Assembly (NCBI RefSeq): GCF_947495625.1
Contig: NZ_CANLZW010000017.1
Coordinates: 1-64,000 of the forward strand
Direction: 5' to 3'
Length of the DNA stretch: 64,000 nucleotides
DNA from: an uncultured Cocleimonas sp.
GTDB taxonomy: Bacteria > Pseudomonadota > Gammaproteobacteria > Thiotrichales > Thiotrichaceae
Every line of letters starts with the position of its first letter. The first letter of the stretch is position 1. Shown piece after piece: positions 8,754 through 16,714 of this stretch. The position numbers and the translations under genes are program-made. The notes below the pieces were generated by a model. It was given only the letters and a program-made list of their open reading frames with translations. It searched no databases and had not been told where the DNA came from.

Positions 8754-9806
8754 TTATGTCTCCTTTGGTATAGAAAATGAGACTCGGTATTGGTGTTCGC
8801 TTTTTGTTATTTTTAGATTGGCGCGATCACCGTAAGCAAGTCTCAGACGATTCTTTAAATTTTCCTGGGCGATGTGATTGCCCTTTTGGTGTGAATTTGT
8901 TCCTACAGGTGGCACAGGATTCGTTACTACCACGTCTAAACGAGGTCCTGCGTCATATAAACTGATTCCTAATGTACCGCCATCTTTACAAGGTTGAATG
9001 CCGTGATAGATAGCATTTTCAACTAATGGTTGTAATAACAGTGGTGGTATTTCCATATTGAAAGGAAGTGTTTGACGATCCATATCCCAAACAATGTTTA
9101 ATCTGCGTTTTCCTAATCGTAAACCTTCCATACGTAAGTAACGCAATGTCACATCAAGCTCTTCGCCTAATGAAATACGGTTACGGGTATCAAGGGTCGA
9201 TCGGAAAATATCAGCGAGGTCTAACAAAGCATCTTCAGCTTTATTTTGGTCAACTTGAATCAGTTGAGCGATACTGTTTAAGCTATTAAAAAGAAAATGA
9301 GGACGCATTCTAGATTGAAGTGCATCGTATTTAGCGCCTGAATCAGCACTTAAAAGCTCAGCTCTTTGGCTATGCACATAAAAATAATGCAAGGTCATAA
9401 GAGTGATAACCAGAGCCACAAATACATTTCTAAAGATGAAAGGTGTATCCCAAAAGTACATCACGTTAACTTTCTGGTAACTATCCATCATAATGGCAAG
9501 AATAGAAGCACCAATCGTAAATATAACTACGATTCCACTTACCGCTGCTGCAAATTTAATAACAGGTAATTTTTTGATCTTATTAGATAAAAGACAAATA
9601 CTTAAGGTTGAGCTTAATGCAACCCATTGAACAAATAATGACGTTAAACCGAGACGTAATATTGACGCTTGATAAGTCGCCGAAGAACTCGTTAAAGCTA
9701 ACACTAATGCCAACACTTCAGCACCAACCATAACGCGAAGCACTGCCTGTGGCGTGCAAAGCTCTGGTAGGAAACCAATAGAGTTTTCAGTAGTGGTTAT
9801 ATTCAT
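8754..9806 (-). CDS. algZ: LytS/YehU-type sensor histidine kinase (AlgZ/FimS-like)
   Basis: The 350-residue membrane kinase has four predicted N-terminal transmembrane helices (about residues 22-42, 50-73, 83-107 and 125-145). The His_kinase domain follows, with the phospho-acceptor His170 in RMRPHFLFNSLNSI. The ATP-binding region has PPLLLQPLVENAIYHG and a degenerate G box (QKGNHIAQENLKNRL) characteristic of this subclass. It lies 2 bp upstream of algR in one operon, divergent from argH, as in pseudomonads. The signal it senses is unknown; the lack of a periplasmic domain suggests a membrane or intramembrane cue. Confidence 0.9.
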   Translation of the reverse strand: MNITTTENSIGFLPELCTPQAVLRVMVGAEVLALVLALTSSSATYQASILRLGLTSLFVQWVALSSTLSICLLSNKIKKLPVIKFAAAVSGIVVIFTIGASILAIMMDSYQKVNVMYFWDTPFIFRNVFVALVITLMTLHYFYVHSQRAELLSADSGAKYDALQSRMRPHFLFNSLNSIAQLIQVDQNKAEDALLDLADIFRSTLDTRNRISLGEELDVTLRYLRMEGLRLGKRRLNIVWDMDRQTLPFNMEIPPLLLQPLVENAIYHGIQPCKDGGTLGISLYDAGPRLDVVVTNPVPPVGTNSHQKGNHIAQENLKNRLRLAYGDRANLKITKSEHQYRVSFSIPKET

Positions 9807-9850
9807 TTATTATTATTAACTTATTTATTAGATCTAACGGCTACAGGCTT

Positions 9851-9859
9851 TGCTATAAT
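9851..9859 (+). promoter_or_regulatory. Candidate extended -10 promoter for argH
   Basis: TGCTATAAT is a perfect extended -10 element (TGN-TATAAT). No convincing -35 hexamer stands 17 bp upstream, which is tolerable for extended -10 promoters. It would give argH a leader of about 150 nt. Confidence 0.4.
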
Positions 9860-10018
9860 GCTGAGCTTGAAATAAACACCTTAAATCTTATTTTTATATT
9901 AAGTAGCTATTCAAAACTAAAGACGCTACGACTATCTTATTTTTTATTATTTTCGTCGCTATTTTTGTAGCGTTCGTCATATTGTATGTAAACCTTACTG
10001 ACTGGAAACTGAACAACC

Positions 10019-11443
10019 ATGCCTGATAGCAAAAATTCTTCAAATGATCCACAAAATGATGGAAACAAAGCCGCAGATAAACTCTGGGGCGGGCGCTTTA
10101 CCGAATCAACTGATGCGTTTGTAGAAGCATTTACGGCATCTATCAATTTTGATCAACGTTTATACAAGCACGATATCGCAGGATCAAAAGCACATTCTCA
10201 AATGCTGAATAAAGTCGGTATCCTGACTGATGAAGAGATGAATGATATCCATCAAGGTCTTGCAGAGATTCAGGCAGATATCGAATCAGGCAATCTAGAA
10301 TGGTCAATACAGTTAGAAGATATTCACATGAATATCGAAGCACGCCTCACTGATAAAATTGGTATTACGGGTAAAAAATTACATACTGGGCGTTCAAGAA
10401 ACGATCAAATCGCCACAGATATTCGTCTATGGTTGCGTGAAGAAATTGATGGAATCTCATCTGAATTAAAGCGATTACAAAACGGCTTACTGAAATTAGC
10501 AGAACAAGAAGCAGAAACAATCCTTCCAGGATTTACCCATTTACAAGTCGCACAGCCGATTACCTTTGGACATCACATGCTGGCTTGGTACGAGATGCTA
10601 GTAAGAGATTACGAGCGTCTACAGGATTGCCGTAAGCGCGTAAATATCATGCCACTAGGTTCAGCAGCATTGGCAGGTACAACGTATCCTATCGACAGAA
10701 ACTACACAGCTGAACTACTAGGTTTTGATAGACCGTGCAACAACTCACTAGATGGCGTGAGTGATCGTGACTTCGCGATAGAGTTTCTATCAGCGTCGTC
10801 ATTAATCATGATGCACCTGTCACGATTTTCAGAAGAATTAGTACTGTGGACATCGGCGCAGTTTAACTTTATCAATCTACCAGATCGTTTTTGTACCGGC
10901 TCATCCATCATGCCGCAAAAGAAAAATCCAGACGTACCAGAGCTGGTACGTGGCAAAAGTGGAAGAGTGTTCGGCAGCTTATTCTCACTACTCACATTAA
11001 TGAAAAGCCAGCCATTGGCTTATAACAAAGACAACCAAGAAGATAAAGAGCCACTGTTCGATACAGTAGATACCTTATTAGGCAGCTTGCGAGCATTTGC
11101 CGACATGATGCCAAACATCACCACCAACAAAGACGCAATGCGAGCAGCAGCGATGCAAGGCTTCTCAACAGCGACTGACCTGGCAGATTACCTCGTAGGC
11201 AAAGACATGCCATTCCGCGACGCACACGAAGTCGTAGGTAGTGCAGTAGCTTTTGGCGTAGAGCAAGGTAGAGACCTTAGCGAAATGAGTCTCGAAGAAT
11301 TACAAAAATTCTCAACAGTCATCAATCAAGACGTATTTGAAGTATTAACGCTAGAAGGTTCAGTCGCAGCGCGTAATCACTTAGGTGGGACTGCACCAGA
11401 GCAAGTTAAAGCGAGAGTGGCTGAAGCGAAAAAGAATGGATAA
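10019..11443 (+). CDS. argH: Argininosuccinate lyase
   Basis: The enzyme (474 residues) splits argininosuccinate into arginine and fumarate in the last step of arginine synthesis. The fumarase/aspartase-superfamily signature [12 protein letters not shown] occupies residues 294-305, with the catalytic serine in the flexible loop. The catalytic-histidine region [10 protein letters not shown] (171-180) and the N-terminal LWGGRF are intact. About 15 extra polar residues precede LWGGRF. The gene is divergent from algZ-algR, the Pseudomonas arrangement. A tiny membrane-protein ORF begins 8 nt before its stop codon, suggesting coupled translation. Confidence 0.97.
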   Translation: MPDSKNSSNDPQNDGNKAADKLWGGRFTESTDAFVEAFTASINFDQRLYKHDIAGSKAHSQMLNKVGILTDEEMNDIHQGLAEIQADIESGNLEWSIQLEDIHMNIEARLTDKIGITGKKLHTGRSRNDQIATDIRLWLREEIDGISSELKRLQNGLLKLAEQEAETILPGFTHLQVAQPITFGHHMLAWYEMLVRDYERLQDCRKRVNIMPLGSAALAGTTYPIDRNYTAELLGFDRPCNNSLDGVSDRDFAIEFLSASSLIMMHLSRFSEELVLWTSAQFNFINLPDRFCTGSSIMPQKKNPDVPELVRGKSGRVFGSLFSLLTLMKSQPLAYNKDNQEDKEPLFDTVDTLLGSLRAFADMMPNITTNKDAMRAAAMQGFSTATDLADYLVGKDMPFRDAHEVVGSAVAFGVEQGRDLSEMSLEELQKFSTVINQDVFEVLTLEGSVAARNHLGGTAPEQVKARVAEAKKNG

Positions 11444-11516
11444 CCTGAGCTATATCGTTGCAGCGATTATGTTAATTGCTACGTTTGCGATTAGTTATCT
11501 TTGGCTGTTTGATTAG
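11436..11516 (+). CDS. 26-residue single-helix membrane peptide overlapping argH
   Basis: The ATG at 11436-11438 lies in another frame over the last codons of argH, and the ORF ends at 11514-11516. The product starts [12 protein letters not shown] and then continues through [13 protein letters not shown], one clear hydrophobic helix with an acidic residue at each end. The 8-nt overlap is typical of translational coupling. I do not recognise a family. It may be a real small membrane protein or a chance ORF; the hydrophobic composition and the terminator immediately after it favour the former. Confidence 0.45.
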   Translation: MDNLSYIVAAIMLIATFAISYLWLFD

Positions 11517-11520
11517 ATCA

Positions 11521-11547
11521 TTAGGCACTTTTAAAAAAAGTGCCTAA
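11521..11547. terminator. Terminator-like hairpin after argH and the small ORF
   Basis: TTAGGCACTTTT (11521-11532) and AAAAGTGCCTAA (11536-11547) form a perfect 12-bp stem with a three-base loop. The right arm runs straight into the canonical G-rich motif, whose A-tract and GTGCCT block are the hairpin's right arm. There is no separate T-run after it. Confidence 0.65.
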
Positions 11548-11566
11548 AAGTAGGGGGGTGACTTTT
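11546..11566 (+). repeat. G-rich dispersed motif, canonical copy, first of an inverted pair
   Basis: The perfect core is flanked by AAAAGT and ACTTTT, which are themselves inverted. It is preceded by A7, GTGCCT as in the fullest form of the family. A minus-strand copy follows 96 bp away. Confidence 0.9.
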
Positions 11567-11662
11567 AGTTATTTAATTAACACTTAATCTATTTTGACTA
11601 TTGTACATCGATGGTTACTTATGCAATCTACGATGGTCTTTTCTGGCTCTTGGTGAGCTTAG

Positions 11663-11682
11663 AAAAGTCACCCCCCTACTTA
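11663..11682 (-). repeat. G-rich dispersed motif, canonical copy, second of an inverted pair
   Basis: On the minus strand it reads TAAGTAGGGGGGTGACTTTT, preceded by an A-tract and CCTTCTA. Together with the copy at 11546 it frames about 96 bp of AT-rich DNA without a gene. Confidence 0.85.
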
Positions 11683-11756
11683 TAGAAGGTTTTTTGCCTA
11701 AATCTGTTTAAACATTTATAACAAACTCACCTAAATGTATTTAACAGGATAGTCCT

Positions 11757-12488
11757 TTGGAAGAGCCAACTAATTTTCTCATCGCTGGTGCTACAGGCGG
11801 AATCGGTAAAGCATTGTGTGAAGCAATCGCGATTCGTTATCCAGATGCGACCTTGATTAGAATGGCGCGTGACCCAGAAAAATTAATGGGGTTGAATTGT
11901 AAAACAATCGATTTTTCGTTTGATCTCGCTGATGCACATTCTTTACAGCAAGCAATGGAAAAAGTACCCACGGATATCAATATAGACTGGGCGTTTATCG
12001 CTACAGGTTGGTTGCACGATGAAACCACACAGCCAGAGAAAACCTATAAAAGCCTGTCGGCTGAGCAACTTGCTCAGTCATTTAACTTAAATACCATCGG
12101 CCCGTCACTACTCGTTAAACATTTATTAGAAAGAAACGATAGGAAACACCCGCTCAAAATAGGCGTGTTATCCGCACGAGTAGGCAGTATCAGTGATAAT
12201 CGTCTGGGTGGTTGGCATTCGTATCGCGCCAGTAAAGCGGCTTTGAATATGCTGATAAAAAATTACGCGATAGAACTTACTCGGATGAAAAGGCCAGTAG
12301 TGATTGTTGGCTTGCAACCCGGAACCACCGATACCTCGTTATCCGCGCCTTTCCAACAAGGTGTTCCAGAAGGGCATTTACAGACACCTGAATATACTGC
12401 CAATAAACTTGTCGATGTTCTTGGCGATTTACAGTTAGATGATAGCGGTTATCTTTTTGATTTTCTGGGTGAGAAATTCGAGCCTTGA
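11757..12488 (+). CDS. Short-chain dehydrogenase/reductase
   Basis: The 243-residue SDR has the NAD(P)-binding glycine motif AGATGGIGKAL near residues 9-19 and the catalytic pair in WHSYRASKAAL (Tyr and Lys of YxxxK), preceded by the serine strand IGVLSARVGSIS. It resembles the C-factor/cell-cell signalling SDR subgroup found widely in Proteobacteria. The substrate is unknown. The start is TTG at 11757, with AGGA eight bases upstream; there is no in-frame ATG near the Rossmann strand. It is monocistronic, with the G-rich motif both before and after it, and convergent with the double-thioredoxin gene. Confidence 0.82.
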   Translation: MEEPTNFLIAGATGGIGKALCEAIAIRYPDATLIRMARDPEKLMGLNCKTIDFSFDLADAHSLQQAMEKVPTDINIDWAFIATGWLHDETTQPEKTYKSLSAEQLAQSFNLNTIGPSLLVKHLLERNDRKHPLKIGVLSARVGSISDNRLGGWHSYRASKAALNMLIKNYAIELTRMKRPVVIVGLQPGTTDTSLSAPFQQGVPEGHLQTPEYTANKLVDVLGDLQLDDSGYLFDFLGEKFEP

Positions 12489-12546
12489 AGTTAGTGCACT
12501 CTTTTTATATATGTAAGTAGCGTAAATATAACTTTCAAAATTAGTT

Positions 12547-12566
12547 AGGTCACCCCCCTACTTTAA
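12547..12566 (-). repeat. G-rich dispersed motif, canonical copy
   Basis: On the minus strand the core TTAAAGTAGGGGGGTGACCT is preceded by a T-rich-free A-tract and CTGCCT. It lies between the convergent SDR and double-thioredoxin genes, 30 bp from a long repeat copy. Confidence 0.85.
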
Positions 12567-12595
12567 GGCAGTTTTTTAAACATCTGGGTTAATGC

Positions 12596-12678
12596 AAAAA
12601 GTACCTAGCTCTGCATAAATTCTATTTAGGCTTTTACAAAACAAAAACACAATATCATTCAAAAGTATGGGGTGTGTG
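12596..12678 (+). repeat. 85-bp dispersed repeat, second copy
   Basis: AAAAAGTACCT (12596-12606) is followed by a 54-bp insert starting AGCTCTGCATAAATTC and then a degenerate G-rich motif, AAAAGTATGGGGTGTGTG. The insert length is identical to the copies at 36.1 and 56.7 kb. It lies 3' of both convergent genes. Confidence 0.8.
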
Positions 12679-12685
12679 AATTCAT

Positions 12686-13750
12686 TTAATAAGCAAAGAT
12701 ATCGACATCCTTACCTTCTTCCCTAATTTTCTCCGCTCGGGCTGATATATATCGCTGAAAATTTTCTTCCGTTTTAAAAGCTCCAGAAATTACGTAATCA
12801 AAAACGGATTGAATATGAAAAGTTCGAAGTTGAGCATCAACCCGCATAACTTCTTGGCCTTTGTTATCAAAGAACAGAATAGATGGAAGATATGATATTC
12901 CTAACTGGTCTGCCCAGTCCTTCGATGAGAGTTTTACGTTTGAAGGCGTTGTTATTTTATCTTCAGAAAATCTATCTAATTGAATTGATGTGAATTTTTT
13001 AGCTAATTCTCGGGTTGCTTGATCTTTGAGTGTTTTGTTATGTAATAGATCGCAGTTGGGACAATTCGCTTTTTCAAAATATACCGCTAGATAGCTACCT
13101 TCCTTTGAAGTTTTCTGGCTTAAATCCATGCCTGTTTTATCAAAGAAGTCTTCTGCAATAAGTCCCCTGGAATGACCACTGTTTTCTGATTCTTCTTTAT
13201 CTGCATTCGCTGAAACATATTCACCAAATGTTTGTGAGGTTTCTTTTTTATCAGCCACGTAGCTCATGCTTTGCTGGAATTCTTTTGCAGGAATATAGCC
13301 ATTAAGTCGATGCACGAGTTTCTTGTTTTCATTAAAAAACAAGAGTGTTGGGGTATATTTAATTTTTAATGCAGAAGCAAATGACTTCTCGGTGTAATCC
13401 TTTCCAGCGACACTAATAACTTCTCTGTCTCCCCACATATTCATCGCAACAATGTCGAAGTTATCTCTAAATTCTTTAACAATTTCCTGTTTAGAAAAAT
13501 TTTCTTCCCAAAGTTGATTACAATAGGGGCATCCAGGTTGCCAAAAATATAGCACAAGGCGCTTATTGTTCTCTGTTGCGTCGTTTATATCTTCTTCAAA
13601 ATCAAGAAAACTTTCTTTAAACCATTCAGGGTGGGTTGCTGTTTTAGCGCCAAAATATTCACCTAGCTTCTTTTCTTCTGCGTGTATTGAAAACATAAGG
13701 AAAGTGCCACATAGCAGCAAATAACAGGTAATTTTACTCATTTTCATCAT
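12686..13750 (-). CDS. Exported protein with two thioredoxin-like domains
   Basis: This 354-residue protein has a signal peptide (SKITCYLLLCGTFLMFSIHA) and two thioredoxin-fold domains. The first carries CPYC (Cys74, Cys77) with cis-proline strand KYTPTLLFF, the second CPNC (Cys230, Cys233) with SYLPSILFFDN. A polar linker of about 45 residues separates them. An upstream in-frame extension of 19 residues exists, but the double ATG at 13745-13750 has a GGAA site 7-10 bases upstream and places the signal peptide at the N-terminus. Tandem SoxW-like domains suggest electron relay or twin substrates in the periplasm; no partner is adjacent. Function unknown beyond the fold. Confidence 0.8.
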   Translation of the reverse strand: MMKMSKITCYLLLCGTFLMFSIHAEEKKLGEYFGAKTATHPEWFKESFLDFEEDINDATENNKRLVLYFWQPGCPYCNQLWEENFSKQEIVKEFRDNFDIVAMNMWGDREVISVAGKDYTEKSFASALKIKYTPTLLFFNENKKLVHRLNGYIPAKEFQQSMSYVADKKETSQTFGEYVSANADKEESENSGHSRGLIAEDFFDKTGMDLSQKTSKEGSYLAVYFEKANCPNCDLLHNKTLKDQATRELAKKFTSIQLDRFSEDKITTPSNVKLSSKDWADQLGISYLPSILFFDNKGQEVMRVDAQLRTFHIQSVFDYVISGAFKTEENFQRYISARAEKIREEGKDVDIFAY

Positions 13751-13840
13751 AGTATTTTCCAACAAATAATTGTTCTTATTTGAAAAAGCACCAATTGCGT
13801 TCATCACTAAAATAGGTACACTGTATCGTTAAAGGAATTT

Positions 13841-13927
13841 ATGAACAATCTAGTAGATTTTAACAAGGTTATTCGAAACTTTCTGAAATGGGCCACTAAT
13901 CTAATAAAAACTATATTCAATGATTGA
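13841..13927 (+). CDS. 28-residue putative leader peptide coupled to ftsE
   Basis: The ATG at 13841 has an AAAGGA site 5 bases upstream, and the TGA stop (13925-13927) lies inside the first codons of ftsE, whose own ATG (13920) has no visible ribosome-binding site. The peptide (MNNLVDFNKVIRNF then LKWATNLIKTIFND) has hydrophobic residues spaced 3-4 apart and basic residues between them, an amphipathic-helix pattern. It is either a membrane-associating micro-protein or simply a device that feeds ribosomes to ftsE. No family recognised. Confidence 0.5.
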   Translation: MNNLVDFNKVIRNFLKWATNLIKTIFND

Positions 13928-14600
13928 ATTTAACGCGGTAAGTAAACAATACCCTACTGGGCAGTTGGCGCTTTATAACGTCAATTTGAAGCTGAATCAG
14001 GGAGAAATGGCATTTCTAACTGGGCATTCAGGTGCGGGAAAAAGTACCTTGTTAAAGCTAATTGCTTTGTTAGATGAGCCTTCGTCTGGTGAAGTTATTG
14101 TAGCAGGCCAGAATACTAAAACCATAAAGCATAGAAAGACGCCTGCCTTCAGACGTAATATTGGTATGATCTTTCAGGATCATCACTTGCTGCTCGATCG
14201 AAGTGTTTTCGACAATATTGCGCTTCCTCTAAAAATTGAAGGCATGCGCCATCAGGATATTAAGCGAAGAGTTAGAGCGGCTCTGGATAAAGTAAATCTA
14301 TTATCCAAAGAAGATCAATTTCCAATGATGCTGTCTGCCGGTGAAAAACAACGTGTCGGTATTGCGCGTGCGGTGGTAAATAAGCCAGCAATTATTCTGG
14401 CCGATGAACCAACGGGTAATTTAGACCCTGATTTGGCGAGTGATATCATGCACACGTTCAAGCAGTTTAATGAATATGGCTCTACGGTGTTAATAGCCAG
14501 CCATGATCATGCACTTATCAAAGAAATGAAAAAGCGAATCATTGTTTTACGTAAAGTGAAGACAACGAATACAACAGCTGGATTAAAAAATGGGCGCTAA
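13920..14600 (+). CDS. ftsE: Cell-division ATP-binding protein FtsE
   Basis: The 226-residue ABC ATPase works with FtsX to activate septal peptidoglycan amidases at the division site. Walker A is GHSGAGKST (residues 35-43), the signature is LSAGEKQRVGIARA (the usual second G replaced by A), and Walker B is IILADEPTGNLD. It overlaps ftsX by 11 nt. The usual neighbours ftsY upstream and rpoH downstream are absent; a small ORF precedes it and a TauE/SafE gene follows ftsX. The start is supported by translational coupling from the small ORF, since no Shine-Dalgarno is seen. Confidence 0.95.
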   Translation: MIEFNAVSKQYPTGQLALYNVNLKLNQGEMAFLTGHSGAGKSTLLKLIALLDEPSSGEVIVAGQNTKTIKHRKTPAFRRNIGMIFQDHHLLLDRSVFDNIALPLKIEGMRHQDIKRRVRAALDKVNLLSKEDQFPMMLSAGEKQRVGIARAVVNKPAIILADEPTGNLDPDLASDIMHTFKQFNEYGSTVLIASHDHALIKEMKKRIIVLRKVKTTNTTAGLKNGR

Positions 14601-15546
14601 ATACCACCATTCAGGCTCATTCTTAGGAAGCTTGATGGGTCATCATAAAGAGGCAATTGTATATAGCCTTGCGAAACTCTGGCAATCTAACTTATCTACC
14701 TGGATAACCTTGGCAGCGATTGCGATTGCTCTATGTTTGCCAGCGAGTCTGCATCTGTTACTACAAAATCTAAAATCATTGACTGACGATAAACGTGAAG
14801 TACCGACGATTTCGTTGTTTATCAAACAGGATATCTCAGAGCAGCGTGCGCGTGATCGTGGTGAACTTTTAGAAGAATTATCGCAAATTGATAAAGTCGT
14901 ATTAGTACCGCGTGATGAAGCGCTAAAAGATTTTCGCAAGATAACAGGCTTCGCTGAAACCTTAGAGACGCTCGACGAAAACCCTTTACCGCATGTGTTA
15001 GTAGTAACTCCTCATATTAATCTTATCGGCAATCCTGAAGAGGATATGGAAAAGCTCGCCGCTAAGCTCAACACCTATCCTGAAATCGATTTAGTCCAGA
15101 TGGATATAGAATGGGTAAGACGTTTGCGAAGTATTTTGCGCATTGCAGAAAGGGCTATATTTGTAATTTCGGCATTACTGGCATTAACCGTTCTGTTAGT
15201 TATTGGAAATACCATAAGACTGAATATTGAAAACCGAAAAGAAGAAATTAAGGTCTCTAAATTAATCGGTGCAACAGCAGCTTATATTCGACGGCCATTT
15301 TTGTATACGGGTGTTTGGTACGGCTTGTTTGGCGGAGTCATGAGTTTGGTTCTGGTTCATCTCGCACTTTTATGGTTTGTTGGGCCCGTGAATGAATTGG
15401 CTCGGTTATACGGAAGTACCTTTGTTATTAGTGGCTTAAGTGTCGCTACAACGTTCTTTATTTTATTCGCCAGTAGTTTACTCGGACTTGTTGGTGCCTG
15501 GATTGCTGTAGGTAGTCATCTTAGAAGTACTAAACTAGAAGAGTAA
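14590..15546 (+). CDS. ftsX: Cell-division protein FtsX
   Basis: The 318-residue permease-like partner of FtsE has four predicted transmembrane helices: one near residues 36-60, then a periplasmic domain of about 110 residues, and three in the C-terminal part (about 190-215, 240-262 and 285-310). The FtsX signatures WVRRLRSILRIAERA and NRKEEIKVSKLIGATAAYIRRPFLY are present. The protein couples cytoplasmic ATP hydrolysis to periplasmic amidase activators such as EnvC. Translation is coupled to ftsE by an 11-nt overlap. Confidence 0.93.
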   Translation: MGAKYHHSGSFLGSLMGHHKEAIVYSLAKLWQSNLSTWITLAAIAIALCLPASLHLLLQNLKSLTDDKREVPTISLFIKQDISEQRARDRGELLEELSQIDKVVLVPRDEALKDFRKITGFAETLETLDENPLPHVLVVTPHINLIGNPEEDMEKLAAKLNTYPEIDLVQMDIEWVRRLRSILRIAERAIFVISALLALTVLLVIGNTIRLNIENRKEEIKVSKLIGATAAYIRRPFLYTGVWYGLFGGVMSLVLVHLALLWFVGPVNELARLYGSTFVISGLSVATTFFILFASSLLGLVGAWIAVGSHLRSTKLEE

Positions 15547-15559
15547 AGCAGTTTTTCTG

Positions 15560-16312
15560 ATGATATTTTCTGATCCTGTAAGCTTTATTATTTTAGCTGT
15601 CGTAGGTGCCGTGGCTGGTTTTTTAAATGTACTGGCTGGTGGTGGTTCTGCGCTAACGATTCCTTTAATGATCTTTTTAGGATACGACGCAACCGTTGCG
15701 AATGGTTCTAATAGAATCGCGATTCAGGTAGAAGCTTTAACGGCAGTGGCTGCCTATAAAAAGAATAAGCATTCCGATTTCCCCCTAAGTTTAAAACTAT
15801 CGTTGATGACACTTCCCGGTGGCATTCTGGGTGCATTTTATGCGGTAAAAATTGATGATGCACTATTCACTAAAGTGCTCGGTGTAGTGATGGTGCTAAT
15901 CATTTTCACCTTAATGTTTCCCAAATCAGAAGTCATAGCACACGCTAAAAATCATAAGTGGAAAAAATGGCTCGCATGGCCAGTGATGTTCGCCGTAGGC
16001 TTTTATGGAGGATTTATTCAGGCTGGCGTGGGCTTCATCATTATGTCGGCTTTATTGCACTTGTATGGCATGGACCTAATAAAGGTCAATATGCACAAAG
16101 TATTTATCGTGATGGTTTTTACTGTGCCAGCAGTCATTGTTTTTATTGTAACGGGTAATGTTGATTGGTTTGCTGCGGTGGCGCTATCTGTGGGAATGGT
16201 TCTGGGTACTTTTATTGCGGTGAAAGTTTCTTTGAAAAAAGGCGAGAAATTTGTTCGTCTTATTTTGGGTATTTCACTATTGATTATCGCGACAAAACTA
16301 TTTTTGATTTAG
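15560..16312 (+). CDS. TauE/SafE-family membrane transporter
   Basis: The 250-residue integral membrane protein has about seven or eight hydrophobic helices and the two family half-repeats: N-terminal GAVAGFLNVLAGGGSALTIP and C-terminal GFYGGFIQAGVGFIIMSALL. Members export sulfite, sulfoacetate or other small organic anions; the substrate cannot be told from sequence. It begins 13 bp after ftsX and could be co-transcribed, although the functional link is not obvious. In a sulfide oxidiser sulfite export is plausible. An 11-bp hairpin follows the gene. Confidence 0.82.
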   Translation: MIFSDPVSFIILAVVGAVAGFLNVLAGGGSALTIPLMIFLGYDATVANGSNRIAIQVEALTAVAAYKKNKHSDFPLSLKLSLMTLPGGILGAFYAVKIDDALFTKVLGVVMVLIIFTLMFPKSEVIAHAKNHKWKKWLAWPVMFAVGFYGGFIQAGVGFIIMSALLHLYGMDLIKVNMHKVFIVMVFTVPAVIVFIVTGNVDWFAAVALSVGMVLGTFIAVKVSLKKGEKFVRLILGISLLIIATKLFLI

Positions 16313-16361
16313 TGCAAAATGGCTTTATAGATAAAAGCTTCATGCAAAAAATCAAATAAAA

Positions 16362-16394
16362 ACCCAAGCATTCGAATCAATCAAATGCTTGGGT
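16362..16394. terminator. Hairpin downstream of the ftsEX-TauE unit
   Basis: ACCCAAGCATT (16362-16372) and AATGCTTGGGT (16384-16394) make a perfect 11-bp stem around 11 bases. It is not followed by a T-run on the plus strand, so the terminator call rests on the stem and the position 50 bp after the last gene. Confidence 0.55.
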
Positions 16395-16512
16395 ATATGA
16401 CGACCTGCAGACATCTAATTATCAACTACGTGAGGTTAAAATAAACGGATGCTATTTATCTGCTTTTTCTGATTATTTCCTCAAATTATTTCTTCAAAGC
16501 CAATCAGGCTTT

Positions 16513-16529
16513 ACACCCCCCTACTTTAA
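16513..16529 (-). repeat. G-rich dispersed motif, near-canonical copy
   Basis: On the minus strand it reads CTTAAAGTAGGGGGGTGT, preceded by A5, GTCA. It is in the 402-bp gap before clpB, which also holds the hairpin at 16.37 kb and the heat-shock promoter; I see no further gene there. Confidence 0.8.
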
Positions 16530-16620
16530 GTGACTTTTTATTTTGTTGTTTATAATGAGCCAAGTCTTTTTTTAAGAGTTATATCCTGACTTGATATATG
16601 TCACTAACTAGTATAAGAAT

Positions 16621-16650
16621 CTTGAATATAACTAATGTAGTCCACATGAT
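16621..16650 (+). promoter_or_regulatory. Sigma-32 type heat-shock promoter of clpB
   Basis: CTTGAAT (16621-16627), a 14-bp spacer and CCACATGA (16642-16649) fit the sigma-32 consensus CTTGAAA-N13/14-CCCCATNT with one mismatch in the -35 and two in the -10. It lies 65 bp upstream of the clpB ATG, exactly where heat-shock control of this gene is expected. Confidence 0.7.
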
Positions 16651-16714
16651 GTTTGCATCAAGTGAGTAATTTAAAGAAATTAATGCCCACATAAATTTAA
16701 AAGTAGGTACGACT

